Of a DNA stretch of 64,000 nucleotides, positions 15,962 through 24,134 are shown in pieces. The translations under genes were made by a program, and so were the position numbers. Position 1 is the stretch's first letter; each line of letters starts with the position of its first letter. Source of the DNA: Microbispora sp. H11081 (GTDB lineage: Bacteria > Actinomycetota > Actinomycetes > Streptosporangiales > Streptosporangiaceae); the NCBI RefSeq assembly GCF_012999535.1, contig NZ_JABBWV010000011.1, forward strand, positions 124,001 to 188,000. The letters run 5' to 3'. The notes under the pieces were generated by a model. That model did no database searches, was not told the origin of the DNA, and saw only the letters and a list, made by a program, of their open reading frames with translations.

Positions 15962-16975
15962 TCAGCCACAGTGGGTCAACCGGGCATGCCCGCGCCGGCA
16001 GCGCGGATCCCAGTGCGCACCGAACCGCATCAGTGACGCGGCCATCTCGGGATGTGCGGCGGCCCAGACATCGTCGAAGAGGAACCACTGCCGATAACCG
16101 AAAGCTTCGTCCATGTGGATCGCCATCTGGGCCAGGTGACCGTCGCATCGGATGAGCGTGCGACCCGGGTCACGTCCGTCCGCCGGGACGAAGTCCTCCA
16201 GCAGTCGCAGCGCGTGTTCGTGCGCCTGGGAGTGCGGAGGACTGATCTCGGGCAGCCACTCCTCCAGAGGCCCCCAGCGGTTGCAGCACTCCAGTGCGGA
16301 CGCGATCTCCCTCTCGCCGGGGGCGATCAACGCGCGCAGGGCACACAACTCGCCGGACAGCTCATGGGCATCCGCCGCGCGCAGGGCCGCCGCGAGCCCT
16401 GGCAGGCGCACGCCCTGCAACGCCTTCGGGTACCTGCCTCCTACGCTGTTCGCGGTCGCGTGGTGAGTGAGTATGACGGCCCACGTCACGCCCTCCCCGC
16501 CGGGCGGTGCGGGGCTGACGACGTCGACCGGGACCGGAGGCGTGAACGTACGCACGTGCGGTGGCGCGTCCGCGGGCAGGTCCCAGCTCTCGTGCACGAG
16601 GTAGGCCCAGCAGTCGGGTTCATCCGCCACCACGTGGTCGTCCACGAAGAAGTACGCCAGTTCGACGTCGTCGTCGTCGGTGAGCACCCGCACGCTGTGC
16701 CGGTCCACCCGCAGCGTCCGTTCGACGTACAGATGTTCCTTGAGCATCCGGCGCAACTCGCCATGCGTGCGGGGGGCCGGCAGCCCGGTCTCGAAGATGG
16801 TGTGCAGACCGTGAACGTTCGCGCCGAGTTCGCGCTCCACCCACTTGTACGCGTCCTGCGACGCGGCGTCGTCCCACACTCTGCGGAACCAGTCGAGCAC
16901 GGTGGCGTCGGGGAAGTGCCGCACGAGCCGGCCGGACGGCCCCTCGTAGACGCATCGGTAGACGAAGTAGACCAC
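15962..16975 (-). CDS. Hypothetical protein, 337 residues
   Basis: No family is recognised. The codon pattern and its place 34 bp downstream of a GlxA regulator on the same strand support a real gene. The protein is soluble-looking, with no signal peptide or membrane helix. Its N-terminal part is aromatic (YFVYRCVYEG, then HFPDATVLDWFRRVW); the C-terminal half is rich in His, Trp and Cys (ALECCNRWGPLEEW, DPRCRRGHARLTHCG). The GTG start has GGAG almost touching it, so the exact start is uncertain. It may be co-transcribed with the regulator. Confidence 0.7.
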   Translation of the reverse strand: MVYFVYRCVYEGPSGRLVRHFPDATVLDWFRRVWDDAASQDAYKWVERELGANVHGLHTIFETGLPAPRTHGELRRMLKEHLYVERTLRVDRHSVRVLTDDDDVELAYFFVDDHVVADEPDCWAYLVHESWDLPADAPPHVRTFTPPVPVDVVSPAPPGGEGVTWAVILTHHATANSVGGRYPKALQGVRLPGLAAALRAADAHELSGELCALRALIAPGEREIASALECCNRWGPLEEWLPEISPPHSQAHEHALRLLEDFVPADGRDPGRTLIRCDGHLAQMAIHMDEAFGYRQWFLFDDVWAAAHPEMAASLMRFGAHWDPRCRRGHARLTHCG

Positions 16976-17009
16976 TCCGCCACCATCGCAGCCGGCACCG
17001 ACAGAATCG

Positions 17010-17999
17010 TCACTTGTCGTTTGTGAAGGCGGACGGCAACGCGGTCGCCTGCGTCGAGCGGTAGCGCGAAGGCGGGACTCCGTACAGGTCGACGAACGCC
17101 TGACGGAGGGCCTCGGCCGTCCCGAAGCCGCAGCGGGCCGCGATCGCGGTCATCGGCAGCGACGTGGAGACGAGCAGGTGGGCGGCGGCCTCGGCGCGGG
17201 CCCGGCGCACGAACCGGCCCGGCGTCTGGCCCGTGTGCTTGAGGAACAGCCGGGTCAGGTGGCGCTCGCTCACACCCGCGCCAGCCGCCAGGGCGGCGGT
17301 GGACAGGTCGGCGTCGGGACGGCCGGTGGCATGGTCGACGATCCGCTTGACCAGGCCGTCGCCGGGCGGCGGGCCCTCGGTGAACATGCTCATCTGCGCC
17401 TGGTTGCCGGGGCGTTGCAGGTAGGTCACCAGGTTGCGGGCCACCTGCCTGGCGAGGGCCGGGCCGTGGTCCTCCTCGATGAAGGCGAGCGTGACGTCCA
17501 GTGCGCTCGTGACGCCGGCGGCGGTGGTGACATTGCCGTCGCGGATGAAGATCGGGCGGGAGTCGACGTCGATCTCCGGGTGGCGTGCGGCGAGCGCGCG
17601 CGCGAACTGCCAGTGCGTGGTGGCGCGCCGCCCGTCGAGCAGGCCGGCGGCGGCCAGCACCGCCGCGCCCGTGCACACCGACGCGACGCGGCGGCTCTCC
17701 CGTGCCAGCCGCCGGACGTGCCCGACGATGACCCGGTTGGCCGCCGCCTCCTCGTGCCCGATTCCCCCGGAGACGACAAGCGTGTCCAGCGGCCCCGTGA
17801 CGCGTTCGAGCGCCTGCTGCCCTTGTAGTGTCAACCCGCTGCCGCAGGTGACGGGCAGACCCGACGGGGTGGCCAGGCACACGTCGTAGCTCGGGGACGC
17901 GCCGTGAGCGTTCGCCATGATCAGGCTCGACGTCACGCACGCGATGTCCACGAGTTCCGCCGCGTGATACCCGACCACGACCATGCGCCGTTGGGTCAT
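17010..17999 (-). CDS. GlxA family transcriptional regulator (DJ-1/PfpI + AraC HTH), copy 1
   Basis: The N-terminal DJ-1/PfpI-like domain contains ASVCTGAAVLAAAGLLDGRRATTHW; two AraC-type helix-turn-helix motifs follow at the C-terminus (LSTAALAAGAGVSERHLTRLF and LPMTAIAARCGFGTAEALRQAF). ATG 17999 was preferred over 18005 because TAGAGT (18007-18012) stands exactly 7 nt upstream and no ribosome site is visible. The gene is 99 bp from, and divergent to, a small Met-rich membrane protein gene, a likely target. The ligand is unknown. Confidence 0.88.
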   Translation of the reverse strand: MTQRRMVVVGYHAAELVDIACVTSSLIMANAHGASPSYDVCLATPSGLPVTCGSGLTLQGQQALERVTGPLDTLVVSGGIGHEEAAANRVIVGHVRRLARESRRVASVCTGAAVLAAAGLLDGRRATTHWQFARALAARHPEIDVDSRPIFIRDGNVTTAAGVTSALDVTLAFIEEDHGPALARQVARNLVTYLQRPGNQAQMSMFTEGPPPGDGLVKRIVDHATGRPDADLSTAALAAGAGVSERHLTRLFLKHTGQTPGRFVRRARAEAAAHLLVSTSLPMTAIAARCGFGTAEALRQAFVDLYGVPPSRYRSTQATALPSAFTNDK

Positions 18000-18098
18000 G
18001 ACCATGACTCTAGGCCGGATGGACGGAGAGCCCAAGATTTCGGACCCGTCCCCGTCTCTCTCCTTGGCGCGGCCGCGGACCGCCCGGACTGTTGGACC

Positions 18099-18518
18099 AT
18101 GACTCACACCACGCCTGAAAGGCACACCGGTCACCGTCCCGTCACACGGCGATGGGGTCGTTTCGCCCTGCACTACCTCGAGATGGTGGTCGCGATGTTC
18201 GCGGGGATGTTCGCGCTAGGCCTGCTGTGGTCCGCGACGGGCATGGCGCCCTCGTACGCCCGCGCTCCCGAGCTCGCCTATCTGCTGATGGCGTTCGACA
18301 TGTCGGCCGGCATGGCACTCTGGATGCGCGTGCGCGGACATGCCTGGGCTCCGGTCCTGGAGATGTGCGGGGCGATGTTCGCCCCGGTCGTGCCGTTGTT
18401 TCCGCTCCTGTGGCTGGGCCTGATCGACGGCATGGCCCTGATGGTCGCGGCCCATGTCGCGATGTTCCCGTTGATGCTGGCGGCCATGCTGCGGCGCCGC
18501 GACGAGTACGCCCACTGA
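18099..18518 (+). CDS. Small four-helix membrane protein, methionine-rich
   Basis: 139 residues with four predicted membrane helices (about 26-48, 56-77, 84-109, 113-133). Sixteen methionines, mostly inside the helices and often spaced four residues apart (MVVAMFAGM, MSAGMALWM), plus histidines near the N-terminus (HTTPERHTGH), are notable. No family could be assigned with confidence; some similar short proteins carry a doubtful flagellar label in databases. It is divergent from the GlxA regulator. Confidence 0.75.
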   Translation: MTHTTPERHTGHRPVTRRWGRFALHYLEMVVAMFAGMFALGLLWSATGMAPSYARAPELAYLLMAFDMSAGMALWMRVRGHAWAPVLEMCGAMFAPVVPLFPLLWLGLIDGMALMVAAHVAMFPLMLAAMLRRRDEYAH

Positions 18519-18636
18519 GGCCGACGCTCAGCGGCGGTGGCGCGTGTGCCGGACGCCGTCGTCGTCCGTGTCAAAGGCCGGGAACGCCCCTGTGACCGGA
18601 CCCTCAAAATCGGCTCCCCGAGCCGTTACGCTGAGG

Positions 18637-18652
18637 TACCTACCGGTTGGTA
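18637..18652. promoter_or_regulatory. TetR-type operator upstream of the acyl-CoA ligase
   Basis: TACCTACCGGTTGGTA is a 16-bp palindrome with one imperfect base pair per half, in a form common for TetR/AcrR operators (TACCGACCGGTCGGTA type). It ends 34 bp before the ligase start codon. No TetR gene is in the window. Confidence 0.65.
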
Positions 18653-18686
18653 TGGACCGAGGGTCCGATAGAAGAGGGAGCGGCAG

Positions 18687-20213
18687 ATGCTCAACCTGGC
18701 CGTCGTGCTGGAAGACAGCGCGCGAGACACGCCCGACGCGACAGCGGTCGTCTTCGGAGACCTCCGCCTGCCCTACTCGCTCGTCGACACCATCGCCAAC
18801 CAGGTGGCGAACCTGCTGGTCGCGCGGGGCATCGGCAGGGGTGACAAGGTGGCGCTGGCCTGCCCCAACCTGCCGTACTTCCCGTTCGTCTACTACGGGA
18901 TCCTCAAGGCGGGAGCCACCGTCGTCCCGCTGAACGTGCTGCTGCAGGCCAGGGAGATCGCCTACCACCTCGACGACTCCGACGCCAAGGCCTTCTTCTG
19001 CTTCGAGGGCACACCCGAGCTGCCGCTCGGCGAACGCGGCCGGGCGGCCTTCGCCGAGACCGGGGTGACCGACCACTTCTTCGTGCTGCCGGCCACGGCG
19101 TTCGCCACCGAGTCCGAATTGGGCGAGACGCTCTGGGCCGCCCTCGACGGGATGCCAGGCGAGTTCGAGACCGTGCAGACGTCCCCCGGGGACACGGCGG
19201 TGATCCTCTACACGAGCGGCACCACCGGCCAGCCGAAGGGCGCCGAGCTCAGCCACCAGAACATGATCATGAACGCCATCGTCAGCGACGAGATGTTCCC
19301 CAGGCTGGACCGGAACGTCTCTCTCGTCGCGCTGCCGCTCTTCCACTCCTTCGGCCAGACCGTGCTGATGAACGCCGGCTTCCGGCGGCGCGGCACGCTC
19401 GTGCTGATTCCGCGCTTCGAGCCGGTCGAGGCCCTCACGCTGATGAGGCGGGAGGAGGTCACGCTGTTCGCCGGGGTGCCGACGATGTACTGGGCGATGC
19501 TCACCGCGGTGCGGACCGGGGCGGCCGAGGCGCCGACGTCGCTGGTCACGGCGGCCTCCGGCGGCGCCGCGCTGCCCGTGGAGGTGATCAAGGACTTCAG
19601 CGCCACGTTCGGCGTGGACGTCCTGGAGGGCTACGGCCTTTCGGAGACCTCGCCGGTCGCGTCGTTCAACCAGCCGGGCAGGCCCGCCAAGGCCGGCTCG
19701 ATCGGCACCCCCGTATGGGGCGTGGAGATGAAGCTGGTCGACGCCGGCTGGAACACGGCCGACGACGTCGGCGAGATCGCCATCCGCGGGCACAACGTCA
19801 TGAAGGGCTACTACAACCGGCCCGAGGCGACCGCCGAGGTGATGAAGGACGGCTGGTTCCGCACCGGCGACATGGCCCGCCGCGACGAGGACGGCTACTA
19901 CTTCATCGTCGACCGGGCCAAGGACATGATCATCAGGGGCGGGTTCAACGTGTATCCCCGGGAGGTCGAGGAGGTCCTCATGACCCACCCGGCCGTCTCG
20001 CTCGCCGCGGTCGTCGGGGTCCCCCACGACTCCCACGGCGAGGAGATCAAGGCGTACGTGATCCGCGAGCCCGGCGCCACGACCACCGAGGAGGAACTGG
20101 TGACCTGGTGCCGGGAGACGATGGCGGCCTACAAGTACCCGCGGATCGTGGAGTTCCGCGAGTCCCTGCCGATGACCGCCACCGGCAAGATCCTCAAGCG
20201 CGAGCTGCGGTAG
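18687..20213 (+). CDS. Long-chain fatty-acid-CoA ligase (AMP-forming), FadD-like
   Basis: Activates a fatty or other carboxylic acid to its CoA thioester through an acyl-adenylate. The 508-residue ANL-family enzyme shows the P-loop YTSGTTGQPKG, the adenine motif EGYGLSETSP, GWFRTGDMAR, RAKDMIIRGGFNVYPREVEE and the C-terminal catalytic lysine in TGKILKREL. A GAGGGAG site lies just before ATG 18687. It stands alone, controlled probably by the upstream TetR-type operator, and is convergent with the methyltransferase gene. Confidence 0.92.
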   Translation: MLNLAVVLEDSARDTPDATAVVFGDLRLPYSLVDTIANQVANLLVARGIGRGDKVALACPNLPYFPFVYYGILKAGATVVPLNVLLQAREIAYHLDDSDAKAFFCFEGTPELPLGERGRAAFAETGVTDHFFVLPATAFATESELGETLWAALDGMPGEFETVQTSPGDTAVILYTSGTTGQPKGAELSHQNMIMNAIVSDEMFPRLDRNVSLVALPLFHSFGQTVLMNAGFRRRGTLVLIPRFEPVEALTLMRREEVTLFAGVPTMYWAMLTAVRTGAAEAPTSLVTAASGGAALPVEVIKDFSATFGVDVLEGYGLSETSPVASFNQPGRPAKAGSIGTPVWGVEMKLVDAGWNTADDVGEIAIRGHNVMKGYYNRPEATAEVMKDGWFRTGDMARRDEDGYYFIVDRAKDMIIRGGFNVYPREVEEVLMTHPAVSLAAVVGVPHDSHGEEIKAYVIREPGATTTEEELVTWCRETMAAYKYPRIVEFRESLPMTATGKILKRELR

Positions 20214-20231
20214 GGGACACGCCCTCCGGCG

Positions 20232-21488
20232 TCACGGCCAGTCGAGGGACGGGCGCAGCGCGACGTACGACCGTCCCTCGTCGAGCCGGACACCGAGCAC
20301 CTGGTGGAGCTGCACCTTGTTGCGTTCGAACCCGACGACGCAGCCGGCCATGTAGAGCCGCCAGACCCTGGCGGTGCCCTGGCCGACCTCCTCGACCGCC
20401 TCGTCCCAGTGGGCGTCGAGGTTCTTGCACCACTCGCGGAGCGTCAGCGCGTAGTGCTCGCGCAGGTTCTCCTCGTGGCGGACCTCGAACCCGGTGTCCT
20501 CCATCTGGCGGATCAGGTGGCCGACCGACTCCAGTTCGCCGTCGGGGAAGACGTAGCGGTTGATGAAGCCGCCCTTGTTCAGGCTCTTCTCCGTGCTGGT
20601 CGGGCGGGTGATGCAGTGGTTGAGCAGGCGCCCGCCCGGCTTGAGCTTGCCGTAGAGGAAGGAGAAGTAGGAGGGGAGGTTGTCCTTGCCGATGTGCTCG
20701 GTGAGGCCGATCGAGCTGACCCGGTCGAAACCGGTTTCCGCGACGTCACGGTAATCCATGTGCCGGACCTCGCAGAGCTCCGACAGTCCGGCCTCCGCGA
20801 TGGCCTTCTGCGCCCACTCGGCCTGCTGGCGCGACAGCGTGACGCCGAGTCCCTTGACCCCGTACTCCTTGGCCGCGTGCATGACCATGCCACCCCAGCC
20901 GCAGCCGACGTCGAGCAGGCGCATGCCGGGCTTGAGGTCGAGCTTCTTGGCGACCAGGTCGAACTTCGTGTACTGCGCCTCCTCCAGCGTCGCGTCCGGC
21001 CGGGGGAACGTCGCGCAGGTGTACGCCATGGAGGGGCCGAGCACCCACTCGTAGAACCGGTTGGACACGTCGTAGTGATGGTGGATCACCTCGGCGTCGC
21101 GCTGCTTGGCGTGCCGGCTGCCCAGCTTGGCCAGCGTGCTCTGCCGCGCCTCCTGCGGCGGCGGCTGGACGCGCATCAGCAGCGGCTTGATCCCGAGCGC
21201 GCGCACCGCCGCGATCTTCTCGCTGAGCGGCAGGTCGTTGATGGTCAGCGACCACATCCGGTCGAGCAGGGTGTACATGTCACCGTGCACGTCGATATGC
21301 CCGGAGATGTACGCGCGGGCGAGGCCGAGCTCCCCCGGCGCCTGCGCGAGGTAGGCCACCGCCGCCGGCGACTTCACCTCGATGCGGACGTCCGCCCCCG
21401 AGGACCCGGCCTTGCTTCCGTCGTAGGCGACGAACTCGACGCCCGCGTCAGGACCGACGATCTTCTCAAAGATCTCCGCAAGAGTCAT
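20232..21488 (-). CDS. tmsB: SAM-dependent fatty-acid methyltransferase (10-methyl fatty acid synthesis)
   Basis: Member of the cyclopropane-fatty-acyl-phospholipid synthase family, 418 residues. The SAM motif is LLDVGCGWGGM, and SSIGLTEHIGKDNLPSYF follows. The pair with an FAD oxidoreductase gene 25 bp upstream matches the tmsA-tmsB (bfaA-bfaB, Rv3719-Rv3720) operon, where the methyltransferase puts a methylene group on C10 of oleoyl phospholipid and the partner reduces it to 10-methylstearate. ATG 21488 follows GGAGAGG; longer in-frame starts run into the upstream gene. A plain cyclopropane synthase role is the alternative. Confidence 0.82.
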   Translation of the reverse strand: MTLAEIFEKIVGPDAGVEFVAYDGSKAGSSGADVRIEVKSPAAVAYLAQAPGELGLARAYISGHIDVHGDMYTLLDRMWSLTINDLPLSEKIAAVRALGIKPLLMRVQPPPQEARQSTLAKLGSRHAKQRDAEVIHHHYDVSNRFYEWVLGPSMAYTCATFPRPDATLEEAQYTKFDLVAKKLDLKPGMRLLDVGCGWGGMVMHAAKEYGVKGLGVTLSRQQAEWAQKAIAEAGLSELCEVRHMDYRDVAETGFDRVSSIGLTEHIGKDNLPSYFSFLYGKLKPGGRLLNHCITRPTSTEKSLNKGGFINRYVFPDGELESVGHLIRQMEDTGFEVRHEENLREHYALTLREWCKNLDAHWDEAVEEVGQGTARVWRLYMAGCVVGFERNKVQLHQVLGVRLDEGRSYVALRPSLDWP

Positions 21489-21513
21489 TGCACCTCTCCC
21501 GACGTTTCGACGC

Positions 21514-22884
21514 CTACCTGCCCCTGACGCACTTGTCATAGAGGTCAAGCAGCCGGCCACCTGGGTCGTAGGCGCGTTTGACCGGCCAGTAGGCGTCTCC
21601 GTTGTAGAGCCGCCAGAACTCCTCCCGCTCATAGAAAGAGGTGGAGTACAGCGACTTGTGGCCGTCGAGCGCATGCACCGCCCGCTCGACGAGCCTGTTG
21701 TAGTACCCGTCGTACTGACCGCGCGGCAGCGGCACCATGCCCCAGAAACCGAAGTTCACGTACAGCCGGTCAGGCTCCAGGGGGTAGAGCGACCACTGGC
21801 CGCTCGCCTTGAGCGGGCACATCCACACCGGGGTCATGCCGACCTCGTCGTGGAAGACCTCCAGGAACTCGGCGCCGTGCTCGACGGGCACCTCGACGTC
21901 CTGGATCACCGACTCGTGCACAGGGTTGTTCCGCCAGCGGTCGATGCGGGCGGTGACGCCGTACCTCTGGTCGAGGCCGACGAGCTTGCGGTAGACGTCC
22001 GACCGCAGGTAGCGGCGCGGCAGGAGCGAGCGGACCAGCGGCTGCTGCACGCCGAAGGCGCGCGAACACCAGAACCAGTCGGTGTCCCAGCGCCACAGGT
22101 AGTCGCGCACCGTCAGCCAGTCGCGGACGCGGCTGCGGATCGACTGGTAGTAGATCCGCATGCCGGTGTAGTCGGACGTGTAGGGCGCCCGGTCGGAGAA
22201 CGAGCCCACCGTGACGTACAGCTCGTCCGGGCCGAAGAACGTGCCGTCGACGAAGTCGACCTGCTCGCCGTCGTGCTCGCGGCTCTCGCAGATCTCCTGC
22301 ATGGCGAGCATGCACTTGGCGGCGTCGCTGAAGCGGATGTGCGTCAGCTTGACGTACGGTTTCACCCGCGCCAGCTTGATCCGGATCCGCAGGGCGTAGC
22401 CGAGCGTGCCGTAGGAGTTGGGGAACGCGCGGAACAGGTCCGCGTGCTCGTTGTCGGGCCTGGCCACCAGGATCCGCCCGTCGCCGGTGAGGATCTCCAG
22501 TTCCTCGACCGACTCGTGCGGCAGGCCGTCCTTGAAGCTCGTCGACTCGATGCCGAGACCGGTGACGGCGCCGCCCAGCGTGATCGTCTTGAGCTGCGGC
22601 ACGACGTACGGCATGAGCCCGTGCGGCAGCGTCGCGTCCACGAGGTTCTCGTACGTCGTCATGCCCTGGACCTCGGCCGTCATGGTCACCGGGTCCACGT
22701 GGATGACCTGGTCCAGGTCGCGGGCGGACAGCGTCGCCGTCTTGGCCGGCGTACGGAAGCGGAACAGGTTGGTCGTGGCCTTGGCCAGCCGGGGAGCGGC
22801 GTCCCCGGGGATGGCCGCGTAGGAGTCCCTGATCCGCTCGACGGCCTGGCTATGGGCGGTCATACTGGCCGTGCGCTCTGGCAT
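21514..22884 (-). CDS. tmsA: FAD-binding reductase, 10-methylene fatty acid reductase (TmsA/BfaA-like)
   Basis: 456-residue FAD (PCMH-type) oxidoreductase similar to DHCR24-like sterol reductases. The flavin region includes LDQVIHVDPVTMTAEVQGMT, LKTITLGGAVTGLGIESTSF and PNSYGTLGYALRIRIKL. In the tmsAB pathway this protein reduces the 10-methylene group using NADPH to give tuberculostearate-type acids, which are typical of Streptosporangiaceae membranes. ATG 22884 (MPERTASM) follows a GGGGGTGG site. It is the first gene of the operon; its promoter must lie in the 186 bp before the dehydrogenase gene. Confidence 0.82.
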   Translation of the reverse strand: MPERTASMTAHSQAVERIRDSYAAIPGDAAPRLAKATTNLFRFRTPAKTATLSARDLDQVIHVDPVTMTAEVQGMTTYENLVDATLPHGLMPYVVPQLKTITLGGAVTGLGIESTSFKDGLPHESVEELEILTGDGRILVARPDNEHADLFRAFPNSYGTLGYALRIRIKLARVKPYVKLTHIRFSDAAKCMLAMQEICESREHDGEQVDFVDGTFFGPDELYVTVGSFSDRAPYTSDYTGMRIYYQSIRSRVRDWLTVRDYLWRWDTDWFWCSRAFGVQQPLVRSLLPRRYLRSDVYRKLVGLDQRYGVTARIDRWRNNPVHESVIQDVEVPVEHGAEFLEVFHDEVGMTPVWMCPLKASGQWSLYPLEPDRLYVNFGFWGMVPLPRGQYDGYYNRLVERAVHALDGHKSLYSTSFYEREEFWRLYNGDAYWPVKRAYDPGGRLLDLYDKCVRGR

Positions 22885-23070
22885 GACACCACCCCCATTG
22901 GATCGTAGAGATCGCTTTCTTGGCACGCTATCCCCGGAGGGGAACGCAGACCAGAGTAGACACGTTACGCCCGCGAAAACTATCCGGTGTTCTCACGGCG
23001 GCCCGCGGCGTAGATCGTATCCTGCTCTTCTCCATCGCCTCCCCCGCCCCTCGGGTAACCATCCGAACCG

Positions 23071-24060
23071 TCATGACCTGGGCGGACGCCGGCGGACGAG
23101 CGGGCCGGCGCCGTTCACCACGTTGACGACGGGACGGCCGTCCATCGCCGCGGCGAGATTGTCCAGCACGCACCGGATCAGCCGCGTGGTCGCCTCTGGC
23201 GTCACCCCGGCGGCGTGCGGCGACAGCAGGACCCGCGGGCAGGAGCGCAGCGGGTCGTCCGGCGGCGGGGGCTCGCTGTCGTACACGTCGAGCGCCGCGC
23301 CGGCGAGGTGGCCGGACTCCAGCGCGGCCAGCAGCGCCGCCTGGTCCACCACCCCGCCGCGAGCGGCGTTGACCAGCACCGACCCCCTGGGCATCCGCTC
23401 GATCACGGCGGCGTCGATCAGCCCGCGGGTCTCCGGCGCGAGCGGCACGGCGAGGACAAGCACGTCGCTGCCCGCGGCCAGCGCGTCCAGGTCCAGGTAG
23501 GCCGCGCCGTACGACTCGGGCTTCGGCGTGCGCGACCAGTAGGAGACCCGGCAGCCGAGCGCGCCGAACATGCGGGCGCAGGCCGCGCCGATCGGCCCGA
23601 AGCCGGCCACCCCGACGCGGCACCCGGCGAGCTCGCGGCGCTGGTAGGCGAACTGCGGCCACTCTCCCGCCCGCATGTCCCTGTCGCCGTCCGCGAGGTG
23701 GCGCAGCAGCGCCAGCGCGGCGGCCAGGCACCATTCGGCGACCGCGGCGGCGTTCACCCCGGCGGTGTTGGCGAGGGGCACCCCGGCGCGGGCCAGCGCC
23801 TCCAGGTCGTGTCCGTCCACGCCGACGGACGGCTGCTGCACGAACGCCAGGCGCGGCGCCAGCCGTACGGCCTGCGCGTCGAGGGCAAGGGCGCCGCTCC
23901 AGTCGCCGACGACGATCTCGGCGTCCGGCAGCGCCTCCAGCAGCGACTCGCGGTCGCGCCGGGCGGGGACGCGCACGTCGGCGCGGCCGTCGAGTTCGGC
24001 GAGCAGGCCGCGCACCGCGTCCTCGGGGAGCGGGGGCAGCGCGAGAACATTCCACGTCAC
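23071..24060 (-). CDS. D-2-hydroxyacid dehydrogenase, NAD-dependent
   Basis: About 329 residues, normal for the family. The NAD fold carries CRVGVAGFGPIGAACARMFGALG, then PRGSVLVNAARGGVVDQAAL (catalytic Arg), ALDVYDSEPPP (Glu) and LSPHAAGVT (His). The substrate is unknown. The start is uncertain: GTG 24060 gives the usual N-terminus (VTWNVLALPPLP), whereas ATG 24090 lies inside an operator-like palindrome. The gene is divergent from the CaiB gene. Confidence 0.87.
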   Translation of the reverse strand: MTWNVLALPPLPEDAVRGLLAELDGRADVRVPARRDRESLLEALPDAEIVVGDWSGALALDAQAVRLAPRLAFVQQPSVGVDGHDLEALARAGVPLANTAGVNAAAVAEWCLAAALALLRHLADGDRDMRAGEWPQFAYQRRELAGCRVGVAGFGPIGAACARMFGALGCRVSYWSRTPKPESYGAAYLDLDALAAGSDVLVLAVPLAPETRGLIDAAVIERMPRGSVLVNAARGGVVDQAALLAALESGHLAGAALDVYDSEPPPPDDPLRSCPRVLLSPHAAGVTPEATTRLIRCVLDNLAAAMDGRPVVNVVNGAGPLVRRRPPRS

Positions 24061-24082
24061 CGGCGCAGTCTCGCACGTCTCC

Positions 24083-24096
24083 AGAAACATGTTCTA
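24083..24096. promoter_or_regulatory. KstR-like palindrome between the dehydrogenase and CaiB genes
   Basis: AGAAACATGTTCTA matches the mycobacterial KstR box TnnAACnnGTTnnA at seven of the eight fixed positions and contains the perfect palindrome AACATGTT. It lies 39 bp before the CaiB start. Confidence 0.45.
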
Positions 24097-24134
24097 CTGT
24101 CGCGTGAAGTGCCGCCGCATCGAGGAGGGTTCTC

